The notes under the pieces: model-generated | Databases searched by the model: none | What the model was told of the DNA's origin: nothing | The model's input: only the letters and a program-made list of their open reading frames with translations | Part shown: positions 43,779 through 51,453 of the stretch, in pieces | How the letters are laid out: each line of letters starts with the position of its first letter | How positions within the stretch are numbered: position 1 is the stretch's first letter | From: Sphingobacteriia bacterium | GTDB lineage: Bacteria > Bacteroidota > Bacteroidia > Bacteroidales > UBA7960 | Assembly (NCBI GenBank): GCA_011390575.1 | Contig: JAABSE010000018.1 | Span: 1 to 52,505 of the forward strand | Length of the DNA: 52,505 bases | Direction: 5' to 3' | Made by a program: the position numbers and the translations under genes

Positions 43779-45373
43779 TGGAAGAAAATAATCTCAACAC
43801 GGATAATAACGATAACAAAAAAGGAATAGGAAGACGCGACGTTCTGAAAAGCCTGGCGACACTCCCCGTTGCCGGAGCACTGTTATACGGAGCTTTCAGA
43901 AAGAAACAACTTGAGCATTACAAACACAGCGAACTGCTAAAAACCCTCAGCCTTGATTCAGGGCCGGTGGAAGCCCCCTCAATCACAGAAAAACGCAACG
44001 GCGATACTTCTACCTTGCGTGTAGGCATTATCGGCACAGGAGGGCGTGGGCTCTATCTTATGCGTTCACTGGGCTTTATTCAACCCAAATGGATAGATGA
44101 ATGGACCGAATCGGCAAAACTCAACAAACAGGATAACAGGGTAGAAATATATCGTCAGATGGAAGATCTGAATGTTGCCATTACGGGTATTTGCGATGTT
44201 TTTAGTGTGCACAGGGATGCCGGCCTCGAAGCTTCCACAAATATATACCGAACGGGTACTAACGGAAAAAGGGGTGAACCGGCAAAAGTTTATAAAAGCT
44301 ATAAGGAGCTTATTGCCGCGGATGATATAGATGCTGTGGTAATTGCCACCCCCGATCACTGGCATGCCCAAATGATTATCGATGCTGCCAAAGCAGGAAA
44401 ACATATTTACGCAGAGAAACCTCTGAGCCTTACCGTGGAAGAAACCTATGCCATCGAACGGGCTGTGAAAGAAAACAATGTGGTTTTTCAGCTGGGCCAT
44501 CAAAACAGGCAAATCGAAAGCCACCTGAAAGCCAGGGAAGTAATTAAAAAGAATATTCTGGGTAAGATTACCTTGGTAGAAACCTTTACCAACCGTAACT
44601 CTCCCTGGGGTGCATGGGTATACGATATCCATCCCGAAGCTACACCGGGAAATATCGACTGGAAGCAGTTTCTGGGCAGCGCCCCCGATCACCCTTTCAG
44701 TGCCGAACGCTTCTTCCGCTGGCGTTGCTGGTGGGATTACAGCACCGGCCTAACGGGCGATCTTTTTACTCATGAATACGATGTTATCAACCAGGTGCTT
44801 GACGTGGGCATACCTGATTCCGCAGCTGCCTCCGGGGGTGTTTATTACTGGAAAGACGGCCGGGAAGTACCCGATGTGCTTCACGTAAGTTATGAGTTTC
44901 AAAAACTGCAAATGAATCTGCTTTACAGTGCCACTCTTGCCAACAGCCAGCACCGCAAAAAAACTTTCTTCGGACACGATGCATACATGGAGCTGGACAA
45001 TGACCTGATGGTATATGCCGACAGGGACTCTACCCGGTTCAAAACCGCCATAGAAGATGGTGTAATCCCCACTCACTCGCCTATGATTACCCATGTGCCG
45101 GGCAGGGGAAGTATTGATGCCATTTCCTCGCCCACTGAGCAGTATTTTGCGCAAAGGGGGCTTCTGTATACTTACCGGGGAGGGCAGCAGGTTGATACAG
45201 CTCATCTTCATATTAAGGAATGGATCAATGGCATAAGACACGGAAGCCCCGTAAGTTGCGGAATCAAAGAGTCCGTGGATGAGGCAATTACAGCACACCT
45301 GGGTACGGTTTCCTACCGTAACCAGAAAAAAGTATTTTGGGATCGGGACAAGAAAGAGATTGTTTTCGGCTAA
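43778..45373 (+). CDS. Gfo/Idh/MocA oxidoreductase with Tat signal (first)
   Basis: A 531-residue enzyme. The N-terminus has a twin-arginine signal (GRRDVLKSLATLPVAGALLYG). Rossmann motif VGIIGTGGRGLYLM near residue 83; conserved AEKPLSLTVEE (the EKP motif, Lys in catalysis) near 210; the C-terminal alpha/beta domain carries FRWRCWWDYSTGLTGDLFTHEYD with the typical WWDY/H ligand region. Family members oxidise sugars with bound NAD(P). Export via Tat means the cofactor is loaded before transport, as in glucose-fructose oxidoreductase. Longer than usual by ~100 residues. Confidence 0.87.
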   Translation: MEENNLNTDNNDNKKGIGRRDVLKSLATLPVAGALLYGAFRKKQLEHYKHSELLKTLSLDSGPVEAPSITEKRNGDTSTLRVGIIGTGGRGLYLMRSLGFIQPKWIDEWTESAKLNKQDNRVEIYRQMEDLNVAITGICDVFSVHRDAGLEASTNIYRTGTNGKRGEPAKVYKSYKELIAADDIDAVVIATPDHWHAQMIIDAAKAGKHIYAEKPLSLTVEETYAIERAVKENNVVFQLGHQNRQIESHLKAREVIKKNILGKITLVETFTNRNSPWGAWVYDIHPEATPGNIDWKQFLGSAPDHPFSAERFFRWRCWWDYSTGLTGDLFTHEYDVINQVLDVGIPDSAAASGGVYYWKDGREVPDVLHVSYEFQKLQMNLLYSATLANSQHRKKTFFGHDAYMELDNDLMVYADRDSTRFKTAIEDGVIPTHSPMITHVPGRGSIDAISSPTEQYFAQRGLLYTYRGGQQVDTAHLHIKEWINGIRHGSPVSCGIKESVDEAITAHLGTVSYRNQKKVFWDRDKKEIVFG

Positions 45374-45446
45374 AAATTGGATGGAGAAAAGGTTGAAATG
45401 CAAATTCACAATGTTCCGGGTTAGTATTAACTTAAACAGATGAACG

Positions 45447-46919
45447 ATGAAAGAACACATCTCAAGACGAAAGTTTATTGGTAACACTGCCCTCGCTGCG
45501 GCAGGCTTCACTATTTTACCCAGTACCGTGATTAGTGGCCTTGGGTATAAAGCACCCAGCGACAAACTCAACATCGCCGGTGTAGGAGTGGGTGGACGTG
45601 GATTTGCCGTACTCAGAGGCATGGAGTCGGAAAACATTGTAGCACTTTGCGATGTTGACTGGCGCTACAGCCAGCGTTGTTTTGATTATTTTCCACAAGC
45701 GAAAAAATACTGGGACTGGCGCAAAATGTATGATGAAATGATTGACAGCATTGATGCCGTTATGGTTTCAACCGCCGACCATGCCCATGCAGCCATTGCC
45801 GCTCATGCCATGGCTTTGGGAAAGCATGTGTATGTCGAAAAACCTCTGACGCATAGTGTTTATGAATCCCGGTTGCTGACCAACCTGGCCGAAAAGCATC
45901 AATTGGCCACCCAGATGGGCAACCAGGGGGCTTCGGGAGAAGGGGTCAACCAGATTTGTGAATGGCTCTGGAATGACGAAATCGGTGAGGTAACGAAAGT
46001 GGAAGCTTTCACCGATCGTCCCATCTGGCCGCAAGGTTTGGCTCGTCCAACAGAAGTACAAAGTGTTCCTGATACCCTCAATTGGGATTTGTTCGTAGGA
46101 CCTGCACCTATGCGCCCCTACCACGAAATTTATACTCCCTGGAACTTCAGAGGCTGGTGGGACTTCGGCACCGGCGCCCTGGGTGATATGGCCTGCCATA
46201 TCCTGCATCCCGCTTTCAAAGGGCTCAAACTGGGATACCCCACCAAAGCACAGGGGAGCTCAACACTGTTGCTCCAGGATTCAGCACCACAGGCACAGAA
46301 AGTGAAACTAACTTTCCCTGCAAGACCTGCTGACCCAACCTCAAAAATGCCCTTTCCCGAAGTGGAGGTGACATGGTACGATGGTGGCCTCAGACCCGAT
46401 ATGCCCGAAGGATGGCCCCAGGGTCGGGATATGAATGATGAAGGGGGAGGTGTAATCTTCCACGGAACCAAAGATACCCTCATTTGTGGTTGCTATGGTG
46501 TTCGACCATGGTTGCTTTCCGGCCGGAAACCCAGTGTGCCCAAAACCCTCAGAAGGGTTGATTCGAACCATTTGATGGATTGGGTAAGGGCATGCAAAGA
46601 AGATCCTGCCAGCAGAATTCCAACCACATCTGCTTTTAAAGAAGCAGGTCCTTTCAATGAAATGGTGGTTATGGGTGTGCTGGCCGTTCGCCTGCAGGAA
46701 CTAAACAAAGAACTGGAATGGGATGGTGCCAACATGCGTTTTACCAATATCGGAGACGATGAAACCATCAAAATCGTTGTGGAAGACGGGTTTAAAATTA
46801 CCGACGGTCACCCCACTTTCGATAAAACCATGACAGACCCCATCAATGCTAAAGCATTTGCACAAGAACTGATAAAACATAATTACAGAGCCGGATGGGA
46901 TTTGCCTGCGATGCCATAA
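45447..46919 (+). CDS. Gfo/Idh/MocA oxidoreductase with Tat signal (second)
   Basis: A 490-residue enzyme, paralogue of the preceding one. Tat signal SRRKFIGNTALAAAGFTIL; Rossmann motif IAGVGVGGRGFAVL; EKPLTHSVYESR; NFRGWWDFGTGALGDMACH in the C-terminal domain. Likely a second sugar 3-dehydrogenase or a partner acting in the reverse direction. It follows the first oxidoreductase by 73 bases. Confidence 0.87.
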   Translation: MKEHISRRKFIGNTALAAAGFTILPSTVISGLGYKAPSDKLNIAGVGVGGRGFAVLRGMESENIVALCDVDWRYSQRCFDYFPQAKKYWDWRKMYDEMIDSIDAVMVSTADHAHAAIAAHAMALGKHVYVEKPLTHSVYESRLLTNLAEKHQLATQMGNQGASGEGVNQICEWLWNDEIGEVTKVEAFTDRPIWPQGLARPTEVQSVPDTLNWDLFVGPAPMRPYHEIYTPWNFRGWWDFGTGALGDMACHILHPAFKGLKLGYPTKAQGSSTLLLQDSAPQAQKVKLTFPARPADPTSKMPFPEVEVTWYDGGLRPDMPEGWPQGRDMNDEGGGVIFHGTKDTLICGCYGVRPWLLSGRKPSVPKTLRRVDSNHLMDWVRACKEDPASRIPTTSAFKEAGPFNEMVVMGVLAVRLQELNKELEWDGANMRFTNIGDDETIKIVVEDGFKITDGHPTFDKTMTDPINAKAFAQELIKHNYRAGWDLPAMP

Positions 46920-46958
46920 TTTTTAGTTATTAGTGTTAACCCCAAAAAATTTATTGTC

Positions 46959-47741
46959 ATGAAGAAAACGAAATTATTAACATTGTTATTGAGCCTGGTG
47001 ATAAGCGGAGCTTTGCTTAGTTCCTGCTCCCAGGGCCCCAAACAAGAAGAAGAAAAGCAAGAAACGGAGGAAGCAGCTATGGATACACAGCCACAGGACG
47101 AAAATGAGGAAGGATTTGTCATGCTTTTTGACGGAGAATCTTTTGATGGCTGGCGTGGCTATAACCAGGAAACTTTTCCTGCTACAGGCTGGATTATTGA
47201 AGATGGAACATTAAAAGTGCAGGGTTCTGGCACCGGTGAAGCCGGCGGACAAGGCGGCGACATTATTTACGACCAGAAATTTTTTAATTTCCACCTGAAG
47301 CTGGAGTGGAAGGTTTCTCCCGGAGGTAACAGTGGTATCTTTTACCTGGGCCAGGAAATTGAAGGTGAACCCATCTGGAAGTCTGCTCCCGAGATGCAGA
47401 TTCTCGACAATGAGAGACATCTGGATGCCAACCTGGGCGAGGATGGCAACCGACAAGCAGGTTCATTGTATGACCTGATTCCTGCAAAACCTCAAAATGC
47501 CAATCCTGCCGGTGAATGGAACCTGGCAGAAGTCATGGTATATCGCGGAACCGTTGTTCACCGCCAGAATGGTGAAGTGGTGCTGGAGTATCACCTGGGA
47601 ACTTCTGACTGGGAAAAGAAGGTTGCCGACAGCAAATTTGCTGAGTATCCATGGTTTGGTAAGTTCGAACCTGGCTACATCTCACTCCAGGATCACGGCG
47701 ATGATGTCTGGTTCAGAAACATCAGGATAAAAGAATTGTAG
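46959..47741 (+). CDS. DUF1080 (3-keto-disaccharide hydrolase) lipoprotein
   Basis: A 260-residue lipoprotein (LLSSC lipobox, C23) with an acidic Glu-rich linker (~28-52) and a concanavalin-like jelly roll of PF06439. Recognised by EGFVMLFDGESFDGWRGYN, KLEWKVSPGGNSGIFYLG, PEMQILDN and the closing GYISLQDHGDDVWFRNIRIKEL. PF06439 enzymes cleave 3-keto-glycosides made by Gfo/Idh oxidoreductases, which fits its place behind two such genes. Terminator at 47765-47802 ends the run. Confidence 0.88.
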   Translation: MKKTKLLTLLLSLVISGALLSSCSQGPKQEEEKQETEEAAMDTQPQDENEEGFVMLFDGESFDGWRGYNQETFPATGWIIEDGTLKVQGSGTGEAGGQGGDIIYDQKFFNFHLKLEWKVSPGGNSGIFYLGQEIEGEPIWKSAPEMQILDNERHLDANLGEDGNRQAGSLYDLIPAKPQNANPAGEWNLAEVMVYRGTVVHRQNGEVVLEYHLGTSDWEKKVADSKFAEYPWFGKFEPGYISLQDHGDDVWFRNIRIKEL

Positions 47742-47764
47742 CCTGAACTGCATGCTGATTTAAT

Positions 47765-47802
47765 AAAAAACCCCGGGAAATAAGATCCCGGGGTTTTTTT
47801 TT
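47765..47802. terminator. Bidirectional terminator after the DUF1080 gene
   Basis: AAAAAACCCCGGGA (47765-47778) / TCCCGGGGTTTTTT (47786-47799), perfect stem, 7-base loop, T-tract TTTTTTTTT. It also serves the converging T9SS protein gene. Confidence 0.95.
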
Positions 47803-47824
47803 CTGGATGGAGATTTTGTTTGAT

Positions 47825-49105
47825 TTAGTGAACCATCAGTTTGGTGGTTCTTACATTTTCTCCGTTCATAACCCTTATCAGGTATATGCCTTTGGCAAAA
47901 CCTTCAAGGTTCAGGCTGGTGGTTGGGCCGGAGGATGCTTGCTGGGTAATTACATTTCCGGTGATGTCTATCAACGTTACCACACTGTTGGGGATTGTTT
48001 CAACCGTAACCTGCTCATTTGCAGGGTTGGGGAAAACTTTTACCATAAATCCTTCGGCCAGTGCCGGATCGTTGATATTGGTGCCACCAGGGGCTGCACC
48101 AACTCTGATATTGTCAAAATAAATGACAATGTCTTCGTCAAGGGTCAGCGGATCTTCAAAGTCGGGCATAAAGGAAATTACAGGGTATTCACCGTCCGCT
48201 TCCGGAAAGTGGAATACAATGGTTTCCCATTCATTCACCTTGGTTTGAGGCTCCATCGATTCCAGTTCAAAGGTTCCTCCGGGGCCACCTTCAACCTTGA
48301 ATTTTAACGGACTGATACGGGGCTTCCAAACTTCAACATACACATACTTGTGCTCGGTCATATCAACGGGCTCAGGCAATGCTGACCAGAAACCGGCCCA
48401 TGGAACACCATTCTGGCTGCGGTGAAATTTCCCTACGCGGTAGCTTGGGTTGGTGTCGTTGACGTCGGGATTAAGAACTACATCAAAATAGCTGTCATCC
48501 TCTTCGCCTCCAAGCATTGGATTCATGGTAATGGGAGAAAAGTTCTCTACCATCAGTTCATTGCCTTCACCCGGTACTTCATTGTCACTGAAAACAATAT
48601 TGTCAAAATAGATGGTAATATCATCTTCCAGCGTCAGCGGGTCTTCAAAGTCGGGTAGTAAAGCAATTATTGGGTACATTCCATCCGCATCCGGAAAATA
48701 GAAAGTAATGGTTTCCCATTCTTCGATCAGGGTTTGGGGTTCCATCGATTCAAATTCAAAGGTGCCGCCGGGACCTCCTTCTACCTTAAACCTAATGGGG
48801 CTGATGCGGGGTTTCCACACCTGCACATGTACATACTTCATGTCGGTCATGTCAACCGGCTCAGGAAGTTCAGACCAGAATCCTCCCCATGGCACACCAT
48901 TCTGACTGCGTAAAAATTCAAGTACATAAGGACTGGGGTTGGCTTCTCCCATGTCGGGGTTGGCAATTACAGTCATGGTACTGTTGTCATCTTCTCCACC
49001 TAACATCAGGTTTAGCGGAATGTGTTCGAAATCTTCGATCACCTGGCTGTGGGAGTATCCCGCAAATGCCAGCATGAAAGCTAAAATAATCGTAAATTTT
49101 TTCAT
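47825..49105 (-). CDS. T9SS-exported protein with two nearly identical tandem domains
   Basis: A 426-residue secreted protein. Signal peptide 1-20 (ends GYSHS-Q), domain A ~22-172, domain B ~184-334, then a type A sorting domain (~352-426: VFPNPANEQVTVE, TLIDITGNV, GIYLIRVMNGENVRTTKLMVH). The two domains share about three quarters of residues over ~105 positions (both contain RSQNGVPW, VDMT, VWKPRISP, VEGGPGGTFE, YFDNI), so they arose by recent duplication. The fold looks like a galactose-binding-type beta-sandwich, as in carbohydrate-binding modules; ligand unknown. Start at 49105 (MKKFTIILAF), not the upstream ATG at 49201, which adds a basic non-signal stretch. Lies next to a GH3 gene. Confidence 0.8.
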   Translation of the reverse strand: MKKFTIILAFMLAFAGYSHSQVIEDFEHIPLNLMLGGEDDNSTMTVIANPDMGEANPSPYVLEFLRSQNGVPWGGFWSELPEPVDMTDMKYVHVQVWKPRISPIRFKVEGGPGGTFEFESMEPQTLIEEWETITFYFPDADGMYPIIALLPDFEDPLTLEDDITIYFDNIVFSDNEVPGEGNELMVENFSPITMNPMLGGEEDDSYFDVVLNPDVNDTNPSYRVGKFHRSQNGVPWAGFWSALPEPVDMTEHKYVYVEVWKPRISPLKFKVEGGPGGTFELESMEPQTKVNEWETIVFHFPEADGEYPVISFMPDFEDPLTLDEDIVIYFDNIRVGAAPGGTNINDPALAEGFMVKVFPNPANEQVTVETIPNSVVTLIDITGNVITQQASSGPTTSLNLEGFAKGIYLIRVMNGENVRTTKLMVH

Positions 49106-49202
49106 GATTTTGAGTTTTTTAAGTTTGTAAAAAAGGTTGATAATTAGTGAGGGTTTATAAATGAGCCCGGCAAATATTTTTTGACGGACTTTAGGATTCA
49201 AA

Positions 49203-51434
49203 TTATTCCAAAAGCGTAAACGATGTTTGTTTTACTTCTTCCGAGCTTTTACCGATAAAGAGATGAAATTCTCCCGGTTCAGCTCTGAACTCATTGTTTA
49301 TATTATAGAATGCGAGATCTTGCCAGGTAAGCTCAAAAGTTACCTCCCTGGATTCACCTGGTTCAAGGGCAATTTTTTCAAAGCCTTTGAGCTCTTTCAG
49401 TGGCCTGGTTATGCTGCCGACCAGTTGCCGGGTATAGAGTTGCACTACTTCTTCTCCAAACCGCTCGCCGGTATTGGTAATAGTCACAGAAGCCTGCAGT
49501 GTCCCGTTCATGGGCATTTCTGCATTGTTTAGCCGTATGTCGGAGTAGTCAAAAGTGGTGTAGGAAAGTCCGTATCCGAAAGGGTACAATGGTGAGTTGG
49601 AAACATCAAGATATTTGGAGGTGAACTTACTGTCAGATAAGGGGCGTCCGGTGTTTCTGGCGTTGTAAAAGATGGGGATTTGACCCACGTTGCGCGGATA
49701 GGTTACAGGCAGCTTCCCGGAAGGATTGTAATCACCAAACAATACATCTGTAATCGCATCGCCGGTTGTAGTTCCCAGGAACCATGTTTCCAGAATAGCG
49801 GAAGCTTTTTCATCAACATTCTCAAGCGTCAGGGGTCTTCCCTTCATTAATACCACAATGACAGGTTTTCCCATTTCCACTATTTCATTGAACAGCTCCT
49901 CCTGCAAGCCGGGCAGGTCAATCATAGATCGGCTGGCCGCCTCGCCGCTTTGCCAGTAGTGCTCTCCCAGGGCCATGATGACAACATCGGATTGCGACGC
50001 CGCTTCCAATGCCTCTGCAAAGCCTGATCGGTCTTCTTCCAGCACCGTGGTTCCCTGTGCATAATTAATATGTGTGCGGTCGCCTTGCCGGTTGATGATT
50101 CCCTGGCGCAGGGTAACGCTTTTGGTGTAATCGCCGGCTGCAGACCATGAACCGATGAGATCGCGCTGGTTGTCAGCCATAGGACCAATCAATGCGATGC
50201 TGCTTACATCGTCTGAAAGGGGTAGGGTATTATCGTCATTTTTGAGTAATACGATGGATTTGCGGGAAAAATCACGGGCAAATTCAAGATTTTCCTCTGT
50301 CATTACCAGCTCCGCTTCTCTTTGCGGGTTACTGTAGCGGTAAGGGTCTTCAAACAGTCCCAGCTTGTATTTCATCATGAGAATTCTGCGCACGGCCTCA
50401 TTGATAGTTTGCTCATTTACTTTGCCTTCTGCCACCAGTTCAGCCAGGAAATCGTTGTAAACGGCACCCTGCATATCCATATCGACACCGGCGTTGATGG
50501 CCAGTTCTCCTGCATGCTTATAGTCACGTGCAAAGCCATGAGGCACCATTTCGTTGATAGAGGTATAGTCTGTTACCACAAAACCTTCAAAGCCCCATTC
50601 CTCTCTCAGCACCTGTGTGAGAAGATATTCGCTGCCAGTGGCAGGAACTCCAAACAGATCGTTGAAAGCCGTCATGAAGGTGGCAATATCTTCTTCCACT
50701 GTAGCTTTGAAAGGAGGCAGGTACTTGTTGCGCAATACCAGTTCCGACATATCCACCGTATGGTAGTCCCTGCCTGCCTGGGGAGCTCCGTAGGCGGCAA
50801 AATGCTTGGCTGTGGCCAGCATGGTATTCAGATCGCGAAGGTCGTCCCCCTGGTAACCGCGCACTTTGGCTCGGGCCACCTGTGCTGTGAGAAAAGGATC
50901 CTCACCCGAGCTTTCTGCAATTCTTCCCCAGCGGGGATCCCGCGTTACATCTATCATGGGGGAAAAGGTCCAGTGCAACCCTTCGGCAGTGGCTTCACGG
51001 GCGGCAATACGGGCGGATTCTTCAATGGCTGCCATGTCCCAGCTGGCCGTTTCGCCCAGTGGAATGGGGAAAATGGTGCGGTGCCCGTGTATTACATCAT
51101 ACCCAAAGAGCATCGGAATGCCCAGGCGGGTTTCTTCAACGGCCATTCGCTGTAGGTTACGGGTGTATTCAGCAGTGTAAGCATTAAAAATTGCTCCTAC
51201 ACGCCCTGCACGGATGTCTTCCAGGTAATGGTCCCGAATGAACGGGCCTGTATGGTCCATATCACTCGTGTAAAGTGTAAGCTGACCAATCTTTTCATCC
51301 AGGGTCATCTGGCTCATCAGTTCATCTATAAAACGGTCCATCTCCATGGTAGCTGTGTCCTGTTTTTCGGCAGTGTAGGACAGCGTGGCAACCAGTAGAA
51401 GCAGAATAAAATATGTAATAGGATTTTTGTACAT
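49203..51434 (-). CDS. Glycoside hydrolase family 3 beta-glucosidase, exported
   Basis: A 743-residue enzyme. Signal peptide (1-~22), the GH3 TIM barrel with GYDVIHG, SPMIDVTRDPRWGR and KHF (210-212), and the nucleophile D289 in FVVTDYTS. The alpha/beta sandwich follows (LIGPMADNQRDLIGSWS; GEHYWQSGEAASR with the likely acid/base region) and a C-terminal fibronectin-III-like domain (PMNGTLQASVTITNTGERFGEEVVQLY). It belongs to the BglX-like branch. Start at 51434, leaving a 19-base gap to the upstream gene; the longer start at 51467 would overlap that gene. Likely hydrolyses beta-linked gluco-oligosaccharides in the periplasm. Confidence 0.9.
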   Translation of the reverse strand: MYKNPITYFILLLLVATLSYTAEKQDTATMEMDRFIDELMSQMTLDEKIGQLTLYTSDMDHTGPFIRDHYLEDIRAGRVGAIFNAYTAEYTRNLQRMAVEETRLGIPMLFGYDVIHGHRTIFPIPLGETASWDMAAIEESARIAAREATAEGLHWTFSPMIDVTRDPRWGRIAESSGEDPFLTAQVARAKVRGYQGDDLRDLNTMLATAKHFAAYGAPQAGRDYHTVDMSELVLRNKYLPPFKATVEEDIATFMTAFNDLFGVPATGSEYLLTQVLREEWGFEGFVVTDYTSINEMVPHGFARDYKHAGELAINAGVDMDMQGAVYNDFLAELVAEGKVNEQTINEAVRRILMMKYKLGLFEDPYRYSNPQREAELVMTEENLEFARDFSRKSIVLLKNDDNTLPLSDDVSSIALIGPMADNQRDLIGSWSAAGDYTKSVTLRQGIINRQGDRTHINYAQGTTVLEEDRSGFAEALEAASQSDVVIMALGEHYWQSGEAASRSMIDLPGLQEELFNEIVEMGKPVIVVLMKGRPLTLENVDEKASAILETWFLGTTTGDAITDVLFGDYNPSGKLPVTYPRNVGQIPIFYNARNTGRPLSDSKFTSKYLDVSNSPLYPFGYGLSYTTFDYSDIRLNNAEMPMNGTLQASVTITNTGERFGEEVVQLYTRQLVGSITRPLKELKGFEKIALEPGESREVTFELTWQDLAFYNINNEFRAEPGEFHLFIGKSSEEVKQTSFTLLE

Positions 51435-51453
51435 GCTATTTGTTTTGTGAATG

